Of a DNA stretch of 64,000 nucleotides, positions 9,334 through 18,902 are shown in pieces. A program made the position numbers and the translations under genes. A model generated the notes under the pieces. That model was not told the DNA's origin, did not search any database, and saw nothing but the letters and a program-made list of their open reading frames with translations. Within the stretch, counting starts at the first letter, position 1. Each line of letters starts with the position of its first letter. The DNA comes from JBKHBT01 sp046542255 (GTDB taxonomy: Bacteria; UBP14; UBA6098; JBKHBT01): assembly GCA_046542255.1 (NCBI GenBank), contig JBKHBT010000006.1, forward strand, positions 10,012 to 74,011, written 5' to 3'.

Positions 9334-9479
9334 TGCCATTTTTAATATTAGGATTACTGCTTATCATTATCGGCCTCATCATGAGATTTGCATTTGAAAT
9401 TGCGTCATGCGCTATGCGAGTCTTTATCTTTATCGGTATCGGGCTTTTTATTCTCGGCATTCTTTTCTTCTTCTTCTAA
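9333..9479 (+). CDS. 48-residue hydrophobic membrane peptide
   Basis: A short frame begins at the TAATG stop-start junction of the aldehyde dehydrogenase gene and runs to TAA at 9477. It encodes about 48 residues: a first hydrophobic helix (MPFLILGLLLIIIGLIM), a short polar link containing RFAFEIASCAMR, and a second helix ending in FFFF. The layout is that of a two-helix membrane peptide. Support is positional (translational coupling) and compositional; no homologue is recognised. Its last 75 bases lie antisense to the tail of the xer gene. Confidence 0.55.
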   Translation: MPFLILGLLLIIIGLIMRFAFEIASCAMRVFIFIGIGLFILGILFFFF

Positions 9480-10400
9480 ATACCTTTGGCCTCTTGGATG
9501 TGCTTTATTATAGACCTTCTTTAGATGTTCGATTGTAGTATGGGTATAGATCTGTGTAGTAGATAGGCTTTTATGGCCGAGTAGTTCTTTTATCGACATA
9601 AGGTCGGCACCTTTTTCAAGAAGATGTGTTGCGAAGCTATGCCTGAGCGTATGAGGCGTTACATGGATGCCTGTGGCAGGGCCGAGCCAAAGCGTAACGA
9701 TATTATAAACTTCTTTGGGTAAAAGTCTACGGCCTCTTCGGTGCAAAAAAAGAGCAGTTTCGCCCGGATATCTTTCGCTTTTGAAGTTATCCCGAATATG
9801 AAGATATTTCATAAGTGCATTTTCGGCATGATTATTGTAATACACAATTCGCTCTTTTTTACCCTTTCCAAATACCTTAATTTTCTTCTTTTTGAAATCG
9901 ATATCATTTTTATCCATATTAAGAAGCTCGCCCCGGCGGATACCTGTCGCATAGAAAAGCTCCATAATGGCGATATCGCGTATGTCTTCATCGGTTTCGG
10001 CTTTGAAGCTATCGAGTGCATCTTCCAGCTTTGCCATTTGCAGGAAATTCGGTATTACTGTATCTTTCCTGGGTAGGTTAAGGTATTTGGCAATATCGGC
10101 CTGGACGGCTTCTTCTTTATACATGAATTTATAAAGGCTTCTGATAGCGACAATTTTTCTCTCTATCGATGCTGGTTTATATCCGGCTTCGCGAAGGCCC
10201 ATAACAAAGCCCTGCAAAACGATTAAATCGATTTCACATGGATTATCATATCCTGAAGAGAATTTCTCTTGTAGATATTCTGCAAATTGCGTGAGGTCAT
10301 TCTCATAGTTTTCAACTGTATAATGAGAATAATTCTGCTCTTTATCTATAAATAACAGATATTCGGCAATAAGGTCGTCAATTGTTTTTATGTCGGGCAT
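9405..10400 (-). CDS. xer: tyrosine recombinase of the XerC/XerD type
   Basis: The 331-residue protein has the N-terminal SAM-like core-binding domain (about 1-110) and the C-terminal catalytic domain. Catalytic residues are visible: Arg in ATGIRRGEL (155/156), Lys in GKGKKERIV, His250 and Arg253 in HTLRHSF, His276 in LLGHKS and Tyr285 in IYTHT. Xer recombinases resolve chromosome dimers at dif with FtsK, which is also in this window. The last 25 residues are a Glu/Lys/Asp-rich tail beyond the normal end and lie antisense to the small membrane peptide. The gene closes the yicC-gmk-rpoZ-topA-xer operon and lacks phage or integron neighbours, so a housekeeping Xer is more likely than an integrase. 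Confidence 0.92.
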   Translation of the reverse strand: MPDIKTIDDLIAEYLLFIDKEQNYSHYTVENYENDLTQFAEYLQEKFSSGYDNPCEIDLIVLQGFVMGLREAGYKPASIERKIVAIRSLYKFMYKEEAVQADIAKYLNLPRKDTVIPNFLQMAKLEDALDSFKAETDEDIRDIAIMELFYATGIRRGELLNMDKNDIDFKKKKIKVFGKGKKERIVYYNNHAENALMKYLHIRDNFKSERYPGETALFLHRRGRRLLPKEVYNIVTLWLGPATGIHVTPHTLRHSFATHLLEKGADLMSIKELLGHKSLSTTQIYTHTTIEHLKKVYNKAHPRGQRYLEEEEKNAENKKPDTDKDKDSHSA

Positions 10401-10421
10401 CTTGCCATTTCGAGGCTGAAA

Positions 10422-12707
10422 TTATTCTTTAGTCGATTTTTCCTTAGACTTCGAACGAGACTTTCTCCGCCTCGGTTTCTTATGTCCTTCTTCAGCCCAA
10501 TCGCATTCTGGATTTGGACAGTATTTGAAACTCTTTTTCTTGGACTTTTTCTTGAAAAGGGGCACAGTCTCGCATTTCGGGCATTTCTCATCGACAGGAA
10601 TATCCCATGATGCAAATTCGCATTTGGGATAATTGCTGCATCCGACAAAAGTCCTACCGCGCTTTGTAACTCTTTCTATGAGTTGACCATCGCAATCAGT
10701 TTCCGGGCAATCGAATCCAAGGTAGAATGGTGCGATAAAGTCGCAATCTGGATATCCCGTGCATCCGATAAACCTTCCCGGGCCGCGCCTTGCATGCTTA
10801 ACAGTAACAGCTTTGCCGCATTTTGGGCATTTCATATTCTTGATATGGTCAGGAAGCTTCTCCTGCTCTTCTTCGAGAGGTTGGGCATTCTTGCATTCAG
10901 GAAATCCGCTACATGCTAAAAATTTGCCGTGTGGGCCCCATTTGACTATCATAGGCGAGCCACATTTCTCGCAGACTTTGTCTGTTTTTTCTTCGTATTT
11001 TTCTTTTAGTTCTTTGCGATTTTCTAGAACTTCTTTCAGATGCTCTTCAAATGGATTATAAAATTCCCTAAGCAGGCTTATCCAGTCTTTCTTGCCTTCT
11101 TCGACTTCATCTAAATCAGATTCCATATGTGCTGTGAAATTGACCTGGAATAAATCGGGAAATTTATCGACAAGTATCTTCTGAACTTCTATTCCGAGTT
11201 TTGTGGGAATGAGTTTACCATCTGCTTTGTTTACATAATTTCTGTGGAAGAGTGTGCTTATAATCTGCGCATAAGTACTTGGCCGTCCTACGCCATTTTT
11301 CTCCAGTTCCTGTACGAGAGTTCCTTCTGAGTATCTAGCAGGCGGCGATGTCTCTTTTCTTTGCAGTTCTTTCTCTGCCATTTTCATAGCCGAACCTTCT
11401 GGAATGGAAGGAATGAGAGCTTTTTTTGCCTTTTCTTTGCTAAGTCTCTTGGGGAACATTTTCAAAAATCCTTCAAATTGCAAAATTGAGTCCTGAGCTT
11501 TGAATGAATATTTGCCGCTTTCAGCCTTTATAGTTATTTCTTCATAGATTGCTTCGCTCATTTGTGATGCCATAAACTGGCTATAGATCAAATTATAAAG
11601 ACGCAGTTGTTCGCGATTGAGAAAATCTTCGATATTTTTAGGATTTCTTCCAGGATTAGTTGGCCTGATGGCTTCATGTGCATCCTGAGCCTTTTTGCTG
11701 GTCTTAAATTGACGGCTGTTAAGATATTTTTCGCCGAATTGTTCGGCAATAACTTCGGCTGCATTTTTGATAGCATCATCAGAAAGCCTGATTGAATCGG
11801 TTCTCATATAGGTTATTATACCGGCATGGCCTTCTTTGCCTAAATCGATACCTTCGTATAGGCCCTGAGCAATCCTCATTGTTCTGCTGGCAGAAAAGCC
11901 TAAGACTGAATGAGCACGAAGCTGTAAGGTTGAAGTTTTGAAAGGAGGCGTGGGTTTTTTCTTTGTTTTCCTCTTACGAAGCGATGTAATCTCGATGCCT
12001 TTTTGTTCGATTTCTTTTATAATTCTTTCGGCATCTTCTTTTGTTGGGATTGTCCCGACCTTGACTTTTTTGCCATCGATTTTATCGAGATTTGCCCAGA
12101 ATTTTTTGCCATTATATTCTAATTGGACTTTTATCTCATAGTATTGCTGTGGGACAAATGCTTGTACTTCTGCTTCTTTTTCGCAGATCAATCGTAATGC
12201 CACACTCTGGACTCTTCCAGCAGAAAGTCCTTTGTAAAGGGCATACCAAAGCACCGGCGAGACTTTATATCCAACCAAACGATCGAGTACTCGTCTTGCC
12301 TGTTGAGCATTGACTTTGTTTTCATCGATTTTCATTGGATTATTTATGCCATTAAGCACTGCTTTACGAGTAATCTCATTGAAAACAGCACGATAAACAT
12401 GCTCATCATCGGCTTTTAACAATCTGGCGATATGCCATGCTATGGCTTCGCCTTCGCGATCAGGGTCAGATGCAAGATAGATTTCCTCTGCATTCTCAGC
12501 AGCTTTCTTAAGTTCTTTAACAATCTTCTTTTTACCGGGTATTACGCGATAACGTGGCTTGAAATCATTTTTTAGGTCAACTGCAAGCGTATTTTTGGGT
12601 AAATCGACCAGATGGCCGCCGGAAGCAAATATCTTGAATTTGCGTCCGAGAAATTTTTTGAGAGTACGTGACTTTGCGGGAGACTCGACAATAACTAATT
12701 TGCTCAT
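10422..12707 (-). CDS. topA: DNA topoisomerase I
   Basis: This is a 761-residue type IA topoisomerase that relaxes negative supercoils. The N-terminal Toprim domain starts VIVESPAKS (Glu9) and carries the acidic triad in DPDREGEA (81-88). The active-site tyrosine is Tyr300 in GIITYMRTDS. The C-terminal 170 residues hold four consecutive Cys4 zinc ribbons, the last a less regular one (CPKC to CPNPEC), then a Lys/Arg/Ser-rich tail. Length is close to that of many bacterial TopA proteins. Two bases separate it from the rpoZ stop, in a tight minus-strand operon. Confidence 0.98.
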   Translation of the reverse strand: MSKLVIVESPAKSRTLKKFLGRKFKIFASGGHLVDLPKNTLAVDLKNDFKPRYRVIPGKKKIVKELKKAAENAEEIYLASDPDREGEAIAWHIARLLKADDEHVYRAVFNEITRKAVLNGINNPMKIDENKVNAQQARRVLDRLVGYKVSPVLWYALYKGLSAGRVQSVALRLICEKEAEVQAFVPQQYYEIKVQLEYNGKKFWANLDKIDGKKVKVGTIPTKEDAERIIKEIEQKGIEITSLRKRKTKKKPTPPFKTSTLQLRAHSVLGFSASRTMRIAQGLYEGIDLGKEGHAGIITYMRTDSIRLSDDAIKNAAEVIAEQFGEKYLNSRQFKTSKKAQDAHEAIRPTNPGRNPKNIEDFLNREQLRLYNLIYSQFMASQMSEAIYEEITIKAESGKYSFKAQDSILQFEGFLKMFPKRLSKEKAKKALIPSIPEGSAMKMAEKELQRKETSPPARYSEGTLVQELEKNGVGRPSTYAQIISTLFHRNYVNKADGKLIPTKLGIEVQKILVDKFPDLFQVNFTAHMESDLDEVEEGKKDWISLLREFYNPFEEHLKEVLENRKELKEKYEEKTDKVCEKCGSPMIVKWGPHGKFLACSGFPECKNAQPLEEEQEKLPDHIKNMKCPKCGKAVTVKHARRGPGRFIGCTGYPDCDFIAPFYLGFDCPETDCDGQLIERVTKRGRTFVGCSNYPKCEFASWDIPVDEKCPKCETVPLFKKKSKKKSFKYCPNPECDWAEEGHKKPRRRKSRSKSKEKSTKE

Positions 12708-12709
12708 AC

Positions 12710-12970
12710 TTAAAACTTCTTAATCTCTCTGATTTCTTCTTTTTCATTAGGTTTTCTATTATATTCGAATGTCAATCTCTCCTCGAGGATTTCTTGCAAT
12801 GCAAAGTTTGTGGGCTTATCTTTTTCGATCAAAGGCATCTGGTATCTTTTCTGAAGATTGATTCTAATTGCATTGATTTGTCTGGCGCGTCTTGCTGCAA
12901 GAAGGACAGCTTCGTATTTGTTTACGCCGAATTCTTCGAATGAAAATATCCTTGTTGGCTTTTTTAGCAT
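12710..12970 (-). CDS. rpoZ: RNA polymerase omega subunit
   Basis: The 86-residue protein carries the omega core: NKYEAVLLAARRARQINAI near residues 17-35, then a region rich in charged residues containing KPTNFALQEILE. Omega helps RNA polymerase assemble and stay folded, and may take part in ppGpp binding. Size and motif fit bacterial RpoZ. It sits directly after gmk with no gap, an arrangement common across bacteria (gmk-rpoZ), which supports the call. Confidence 0.92.
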   Translation of the reverse strand: MLKKPTRIFSFEEFGVNKYEAVLLAARRARQINAIRINLQKRYQMPLIEKDKPTNFALQEILEERLTFEYNRKPNEKEEIREIKKF

Positions 12971-13600
12971 TTAGTTTATTCCTTTCCATTCTATTTCATC
13001 TATTCGAGAAAGTTTGGAAGACTCGGCTCGAATAATAGTCTCTAGAACATTTATTGCATCTTCGATTTCATCATTGATAACTACATAATCGTACTTATGA
13101 ATATTTGAAAACTCCCACCGCGCATTTTTCAAACGGATATCAATATCTTTCTCGGAATCTGTGCATCTGGATTTTAGGCGATTTTTAAGCTCATTATAAC
13201 TGGGAGTAATAATAAATACCAGCACGGCATTGTCTTTGTATATTTCTTTTAGCTGTAATGCACCCTGTACATCGATATCGAATATCAGGATTTTCCTTTT
13301 TTTTAGGGCTTTTTCGATATTTGTTTTGTCTGTTCCATAGTAATTGCCGTGGACTTTGGCCCATTCAGCGAAATCGTCATTTTTGATTTTGCTTTTGAAT
13401 TCATCTTCGGACACAAAAACATAATCAGTGCCATTTTTTTCATTATTGCGCATTTTTCTTGTAGTTGTTGATACAGAGTATTCGAGGTCGGGGTATTTTT
13501 CGAGCATTTTTTTGTAAATGGTAGTTTTCCCAGCACCAGATGGAGCAGAAAGAATCAAAAGAAAACCATGTCTTGTAAAGATTTTATTATCATTGAACAT
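12971..13600 (-). CDS. gmk: guanylate kinase
   Basis: The 209-residue enzyme phosphorylates GMP to GDP with ATP. The P-loop is APSGAGKTT at 19-27. The GMP-binding region follows with STTTRKMRNNEKNG, and the family-typical FDIDVQGALQLKE and SRCTDSEKDI are in order. The start overlaps the yicC end by 11 bp and the stop abuts rpoZ, so it lies inside the yicC-gmk-rpoZ-topA-xer unit. Confidence 0.97.
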   Translation of the reverse strand: MFNDNKIFTRHGFLLILSAPSGAGKTTIYKKMLEKYPDLEYSVSTTTRKMRNNEKNGTDYVFVSEDEFKSKIKNDDFAEWAKVHGNYYGTDKTNIEKALKKRKILIFDIDVQGALQLKEIYKDNAVLVFIITPSYNELKNRLKSRCTDSEKDIDIRLKNARWEFSNIHKYDYVVINDEIEDAINVLETIIRAESSKLSRIDEIEWKGIN

Positions 13601-14462
13601 TTCTTAGTTGTTCCCGAATTCTTTCTGTTTGTTCCTTGATTTCTATCACAGACGAGACGATATCTATAACTTGCGATTTCGCTGCGATAGTATTCGCCTC
13701 TCGATGGATTTCTTGAATAATAAAGTTCAGTTTTGTACCGACCGGTGGTTCTTGCTTGACTGTATCTTTGAATTGCTCGATATGTGAATCCAACCGCACG
13801 ATCTCCTCGGATATGTCCATTTTGGATAATGCGAGAGTAACTTCCTGTGCCAGCCTTTCTGGCGTAATACTTGCCGGCAATGAATTCTGGAGCTTTTTGA
13901 TTCTTTCCTTAGCGAGTTCTGGTAGGTCTATTTCCGCGCTTTTGATGATTGCTGTCTGTTTTGCGATCCTATCGATTCTTTCCAAAATATCTTCCTGAAG
14001 GTTCTTGCCTTCTTTAATTTGCATTTTTATAAGAGCATCCGAGGCATCATCGAAAGCTGAAAAAAGCGCATTTTCGATTTCATTTAATGCCGAATCGTCC
14101 AGTTTTTTGATCAGGACATCTTCAATTGTCAGCACATCGCGGAGAGTAATAGGGCTAGTTTCGATATTTTTCTTTCGAAGTTGCTCTAAAAGCTCGACAT
14201 AATTTCCCAGAGCAGAATAATTGACATCGATATTGTATGGGGATTTTTTGCCGGTAACAAGTTCGGCAGTAATCATTACTTCGCCTCTTGTGAATTTTTT
14301 TGTGACAGTTTCACGTAGCGGGTTTTCGAAATTACCGAGCACCGACTGCAAACGGAATCTCTGCTCGAGATAGCGGCTATTAAGAGACTGCAAATTGACG
14401 CTTACTGTAAACTCGCCAACCTTTTTTCTTGCGCTGCCATATCCTGTCATACTCAACAACAT
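13590..14462 (-). CDS. yicC: YicC family endoribonuclease-like protein
   Basis: The 290-residue protein begins MLLSMTGYG, the hallmark of the YicC family, and ends with the DUF1732 segment (GTKLNFIIQEIHREANTI and nearby). E. coli YicC is described as an endoribonuclease that acts on small RNAs such as RyhB; the same role here is inference from family. The gene-order yicC-gmk-rpoZ is widely conserved. It is the first gene of the operon, and a candidate promoter lies just upstream at 14473-14499. Confidence 0.93.
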   Translation of the reverse strand: MLLSMTGYGSARKKVGEFTVSVNLQSLNSRYLEQRFRLQSVLGNFENPLRETVTKKFTRGEVMITAELVTGKKSPYNIDVNYSALGNYVELLEQLRKKNIETSPITLRDVLTIEDVLIKKLDDSALNEIENALFSAFDDASDALIKMQIKEGKNLQEDILERIDRIAKQTAIIKSAEIDLPELAKERIKKLQNSLPASITPERLAQEVTLALSKMDISEEIVRLDSHIEQFKDTVKQEPPVGTKLNFIIQEIHREANTIAAKSQVIDIVSSVIEIKEQTERIREQLRNVQ

Positions 14463-14472
14463 AACTACAGAA

Positions 14473-14499
14473 TTTATATTGATCCCCCCACATTGTCAA
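14473..14499 (-). promoter_or_regulatory. candidate promoter for the yicC-gmk-rpoZ-topA-xer operon
   Basis: On the minus strand TTGACA (14499-14494) is followed after 15 bases by TATAAA (14478-14473), ten bases before the yicC ATG. The spacer holds a run of six G. The -35 box is a perfect match and the -10 box five of six, but the spacer is one to two bases short. Moderate call. Confidence 0.45.
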
Positions 14500-14561
14500 T
14501 TTATTTTTTTGATAACGGGACTAAAACATTAATGTCGATAGCCTAAAAATCGGCTTGAAGT

Positions 14562-17243
14562 TTATCTGATAAGGGTAAGTGTTCCCTCACATATAAGCTC
14601 CCCATCTCTTTCTATCACATAAATATAGATTCCCGGTGAACAAATATTGCCGTTATTGTCTCGTCCATTCCATAAATGAGAATCATAGTCTGATGTATGC
14701 AGAACTGGGCCAAGTTCATCTTCGTAAATCAACTGGCGCCGACGGTCAAATATTTTAAGGTCAGCAGGTTCGGAATACATAAATGGGAATTCAAAGACTG
14801 TTTTGTCATTGAAGCCATCTGAATTTGGTGTGAATGGATTTGGATATTGATAACAAGTAACCATAGGTTCTATTATAAATGCATACTCGAAAGTAGATTC
14901 ATTATCGGCACAGTAATCAGTTGAATCAGAAGCTGTTATCCTGAAGCGAATTGTATCTCCCTGAATAAATCTTTCACCCGACCAATCTGGATTGTAGCGA
15001 AGATCGCCTTCGCGTGTCTCCGGGTCATAGTCAATTCTGTATGTAGAAGGGTCCATGATTTCGTCATTTAGCTCAAATTCGATATTATCCACATCGACTC
15101 CAGCGAGGTTATCATAGAAATCAACCTGTATCATCTGAAGATTGTTTAGCACCATGTCTAAGCTCTCGGGGGGTGAAACAAGTTCATATTGCGGTGGCAT
15201 AAGGTCCATCATAAAATACCAACTGACAAGGTCGACACCAGCATTACCGAGGCTATCTTCTATATGTAAAACCTCGACATTAACCAGCTCTTCATTTTCG
15301 AATGGCTCATCGGGTGTGAATACCAAAAATAGCGAATCATAATTGTACTCTAATCTTGCATCTGGCCATGTAATATGCTCTCCGCCAATATTTAATTCGA
15401 GTGTTGACAGGTCGAGTCCATTTTCATCGTAAACATCTATACGAATAATCTGGTCTATACAGGATGATATGGTACTGTCTTCTGGATAATTGATAAATGT
15501 AGGTGGGCCTCCGGTTGCAATGAAGAATCTGGAGCCCATGCTGTCGATATTAGCGCCACAGGGCCATCCGACTGTGGAATCGCCTGCTACTGTCATGATA
15601 TTAATCGTATCACCCCCGGACCATCTGAGGTCGGCTATAAGTGGGTCGAAGTATAGCAGGTTTCTATCGACATCGTATTCCAAAGCAGCATCATCGATAG
15701 TATATTCGGTTCCATCGATTCTGAAAATAATGCTGGAAGGATCAACGCCAGTGACTAAATCTTCAATAGAAACAACAATACTGTCCGGACGAATTGTTGC
15801 CAGAACAGCATCGGTAGTTGGCCAATAGTCAAAGAAAATTGGCGGTTCAAGGTCTGTTAAGAAAGTCCAATACACTGGGCTTGGCAAAGAAACACCCTTA
15901 TTATTCAAACATCTTTGGACAATAACTGTCGTAATTTCACCGCTTGCGAATGGTGGATCAGGATGGATAACAAGGTCCGGTTCATCAAACCTTAATTCAG
16001 GAGAATGATATGTATAGAGCTTTGAGAAAGCACTATCTGGAGCGACCCTTCGCTCGACCATTATCTCGATGCTGGCAGTGTCAACAACAAACATCGTATC
16101 GTACATAAGCATAACAATGCTATCATTGGGACATGCATCGATCGAAGATTCTGCTGGATTTACAATCTCTGCCTGTGGCATGGAAGCGAAGCAATCTGTA
16201 TTAGTAGCACAGCCTGTTACTGTATCCATATAAGAAAAACCGGGGCCCCAGAATACAGCATTGAAACATAGCTCAGAGCCATCGGCGTCCGGGTCGAGGA
16301 TTACTCTCCAGCCAAAATTTATTGTATCTTCAGCCGGCACATACGGATATCGAAGTGTATCTACGGTCATAAGATCGATGCCGGGGCCTGGAAGAAGTGT
16401 CGCATATACTGTATCGAGAAAGGTACCTGTGCCATTAGCAGCAGAGATATTGATAGCGAAAGATTCTCCGATTAGGCCAACTACATCAGGAAAAATAACA
16501 TCCCAACCGACATCGAGGGCATAATATTCTCCACCAGAATCCTCGCTAATTGCTCTGTATTCAGGCCCACCAATAGGTGTATCGCTATAAGGACTTGCTG
16601 AAAGAAAAACAACTGAGCCAGATGACATCACAAGGTCATAGACTCCATCTGGGTCTTCATCTGAGTATGGATAGCCGGGACTCCATTCGGAGCCATCGCC
16701 AAGCTCATGTGACGGGGCATCGGTAAATCCAAGAATAACATGTAACGAAGTTGGGCGCCATTCATATTGACGAATAGCATCAGCAATAGCATCCATAAGT
16801 ACTTCGGGGCCATCGCCCCCGCCGGACGCACCGCAGGCTGTAATCAAGCTAATAAATTCTGAAGGGTCATCTGTCATCTGAAAACCCGGCCGTGCATCAT
16901 CGAAATCCCAAATTAATGTGCTATCTCCATAAGGAATCCCACCAAGTTGATAGTCGTATCCGCCGGATTCGAGAGCGGCGATAAAGTCAACGATATTGTC
17001 CTGTACATCAGAAATCTCACCCCCCATAGAACCGGAGGAGTCGATGCAAAAAACAATATCTACACCGCCATCCTGGTCGCGGCAGCCCATCGCATAATAA
17101 AAATAATCATCGAGCTGTTCTAAAATTTGGGTAGTGTTATTATTGCTGACCTCGAAATTATGATAGCTAAATCCATCAGCCGCAAAAAGACCGAAAGCAA
17201 TTAGCAATATTGAAATTAAACAAATTTTGTATATTTTCATCAA
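14562..17243 (-). CDS. secreted VWA-domain protein with a CHU_C-like C-terminal domain
   Basis: The 893-residue protein opens with a signal peptide (MMKIYKICLISILLIAFGLFA). A von Willebrand factor A domain spans about residues 60-245 with the metal-ion site DSSGS in DIVFCIDSSGSMG. The middle contains several Ig-like beta-sandwich modules with repeating phrases such as PPTFINYPEDS and PPQYELVSPPES. The final 95 residues hold YPNPFTPNSDGFNDK, a LKIFDRR strand, WNGRDNNGN and PGIYIYVIE, ending EGTLTLIR. This is the gliding-motility/CHU_C type used as a sorting or cell-surface end in FCB bacteria. The same end domain occurs in the 878-residue protein at 30.8 kb. It lies 74 bases after ecfT on the same strand. 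Likely an extracellular adhesive or structural protein; partner unknown. Confidence 0.88.
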   Translation of the reverse strand: MMKIYKICLISILLIAFGLFAADGFSYHNFEVSNNNTTQILEQLDDYFYYAMGCRDQDGGVDIVFCIDSSGSMGGEISDVQDNIVDFIAALESGGYDYQLGGIPYGDSTLIWDFDDARPGFQMTDDPSEFISLITACGASGGGDGPEVLMDAIADAIRQYEWRPTSLHVILGFTDAPSHELGDGSEWSPGYPYSDEDPDGVYDLVMSSGSVVFLSASPYSDTPIGGPEYRAISEDSGGEYYALDVGWDVIFPDVVGLIGESFAINISAANGTGTFLDTVYATLLPGPGIDLMTVDTLRYPYVPAEDTINFGWRVILDPDADGSELCFNAVFWGPGFSYMDTVTGCATNTDCFASMPQAEIVNPAESSIDACPNDSIVMLMYDTMFVVDTASIEIMVERRVAPDSAFSKLYTYHSPELRFDEPDLVIHPDPPFASGEITTVIVQRCLNNKGVSLPSPVYWTFLTDLEPPIFFDYWPTTDAVLATIRPDSIVVSIEDLVTGVDPSSIIFRIDGTEYTIDDAALEYDVDRNLLYFDPLIADLRWSGGDTINIMTVAGDSTVGWPCGANIDSMGSRFFIATGGPPTFINYPEDSTISSCIDQIIRIDVYDENGLDLSTLELNIGGEHITWPDARLEYNYDSLFLVFTPDEPFENEELVNVEVLHIEDSLGNAGVDLVSWYFMMDLMPPQYELVSPPESLDMVLNNLQMIQVDFYDNLAGVDVDNIEFELNDEIMDPSTYRIDYDPETREGDLRYNPDWSGERFIQGDTIRFRITASDSTDYCADNESTFEYAFIIEPMVTCYQYPNPFTPNSDGFNDKTVFEFPFMYSEPADLKIFDRRRQLIYEDELGPVLHTSDYDSHLWNGRDNNGNICSPGIYIYVIERDGELICEGTLTLIR

Positions 17244-17317
17244 AAACTCCCTTAAATATTTATTTTTTTGTATGCCAGACTAAGACATACAGCTATTTAC
17301 ACATATAAGTTTACATA

Positions 17318-18130
17318 TTAAGTATAAGATATATAAGTCAAAAATGCAAATGGAATTAATAAAATTAATATAAAAAATAACAGAAAAAAAAGATCCCGGT
17401 GATTAAAAGCCCATTTTTTGTAGAAAGTTCTTACGGAAAAAGAATTATAGCCCTTTAATTCCAATGCCAATGCGATAGTATCTGCCTTTTTGAATGAAAT
17501 TGCGAAAAGCGGTATTACAAGTGGAATCAGGCCGGTGATTTTATTACCCTTTTTCATGCTATGTCCTCTTGCTTTTTGTGCGAGGCGTATTCTGTCTGCA
17601 TCGCGAGAAACCGAAGGAATAAATCTCATTGCAAGAAGCATAATCATGCTGAAATCACGGATAGCCAGCTTATAGCGACTCAAAAATGACAGGCTTTGCT
17701 CCATAGAATCGGTAATATCGACAGGGCGAGTTGTGAAACCAAATAATGATGCTGCCCAAACCATTAAAATAAGCCTCAATGCAAAAACAATGCCGTGGAA
17801 AAAACCTTTTAATGAGAAATCAAAAATCCAAAATTCAATAGAATTATCACCTTTTGAAAAAAGGCTGTGAAGCAATAAAATAAAGATGATAAAAAAGAGA
17901 ATATTTTTGAGAAGCCTTAAAATTCTAAATATCGAAATTTTGGATAATATAGTAACCAAAAGTATTATAAAAAGGCCATAAATATGAGTTTCTAAAGAAT
18001 CGTATATTATTAAATAAATCGAAAAAAAGATTAATGAAAAAAGCTTTACTCTGGGGTCAAGTTTATGAATAACAGAGTCTTTATTGATATATTGCCCGAG
18101 ATGGATATTTTTAATATTCCACCTCACCAC
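17318..18130 (-). CDS. ecfT: energy-coupling factor transporter transmembrane protein EcfT
   Basis: The 270-residue membrane protein has about five hydrophobic segments. Between them lies the cytoplasmic region with two EcfT/CbiQ coupling motifs, KARGHS and ELKGYN, which in known systems contact the EcfA ATPases. EcfT proteins link the ATPases to substrate-binding S components in vitamin and metal uptake. No ecfA or S-component gene is in this window, so its partners must be encoded elsewhere. Its start overlaps dapF by 20 bp, implying coupled translation. Confidence 0.88.
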   Translation of the reverse strand: MVRWNIKNIHLGQYINKDSVIHKLDPRVKLFSLIFFSIYLIIYDSLETHIYGLFIILLVTILSKISIFRILRLLKNILFFIIFILLLHSLFSKGDNSIEFWIFDFSLKGFFHGIVFALRLILMVWAASLFGFTTRPVDITDSMEQSLSFLSRYKLAIRDFSMIMLLAMRFIPSVSRDADRIRLAQKARGHSMKKGNKITGLIPLVIPLFAISFKKADTIALALELKGYNSFSVRTFYKKWAFNHRDLFFLLFFILILLIPFAFLTYISYT

Positions 18131-18902
18131 TGAATGAAATCTCGACAGGGCCGTTTAGATAAATATTTTCAATATTTTCATCGAATTCGACAATAAGCTC
18201 AGCCGGAAGGGCTACCTTTGCCGTAACCGGCGACCTGACAAGCCCAAGAGCTCCTGCGATAAGCGCCGAAGCGGTAGCTCCCGTACCACATGATAATGTC
18301 TCGGCCTCGACGCCCTTTTCATAGGTGCGAAGTTCGATAGTTTTTTCATCGATTACCTTAACGAAGTTTACATTGGTTCCATCGGGTTGAAAGAGCTTGT
18401 CGTATCGTATTTTCCTGCCGATTTTTTCGACAGGTATAGATTCGAGATGTTCAAGGAAAAGAACTTTATGGTCAACGCCGGTATTGGCATGATAAGCCAT
18501 CATTCTCTCGCCCTCGACTTCAACAACATAGGCATTAGTCGAGATTTCTGCTTCTGGCATTCCTATTCTTATCATATCATTATCGATTTCCGCAGATAAA
18601 ATCCCAGCGCCTGTTTCCATCATGAAATTATCAGGTAAGCCGAGCATATTCGCGAAAAAAGCAGTGCATCTTGCGCCATTGCCACACATCGCAACTTCAG
18701 AACCATCGGAATTGAGATATCTCATTCGAACATCGGCTTTATTCGAGTTTTCCAATAGCAAAAGGCCATCGGCACCGATGCCGACTCGTCTTGTGCATAG
18801 TTTACTGGCGAGTTTGGATGCATTATCTATCTTACCATCTCGATTATCTATGACAATAAAATCATTGCCTGTCCCGTTCATCTTCAGGAATTTGATTTTC
18901 AT
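18111..18902 (-). CDS. dapF: diaminopimelate epimerase
   Basis: The 263-residue enzyme converts LL- to meso-diaminopimelate for lysine and peptidoglycan synthesis. Both catalytic cysteines are in place: Cys73 in AMCGNGARC and Cys205 in LSCGTGATA. The N-terminal KMNGTGNDFI motif is typical. It overlaps the upstream DUF2723 gene by 41 bp and the downstream ecfT gene by 20 bp, so three unrelated functions are packed into one minus-strand transcript. Confidence 0.97.
   Translation of the reverse strand: MKIKFLKMNGTGNDFIVIDNRDGKIDNASKLASKLCTRRVGIGADGLLLLENSNKADVRMRYLNSDGSEVAMCGNGARCTAFFANMLGLPDNFMMETGAGILSAEIDNDMIRIGMPEAEISTNAYVVEVEGERMMAYHANTGVDHKVLFLEHLESIPVEKIGRKIRYDKLFQPDGTNVNFVKVIDEKTIELRTYEKGVEAETLSCGTGATASALIAGALGLVRSPVTAKVALPAELIVEFDENIENIYLNGPVEISFSGEVEY

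Noticed and set aside
9405..10400. Phage or integron integrase
   Set aside because: It lies at the end of a housekeeping operon with yicC-gmk-rpoZ-topA; no att repeats, tRNA or phage genes are visible.
14522..14561. Terminator after the 893-residue VWA gene
   Set aside because: Only a four-base AGCC/GGCT stem without a T-run was found.
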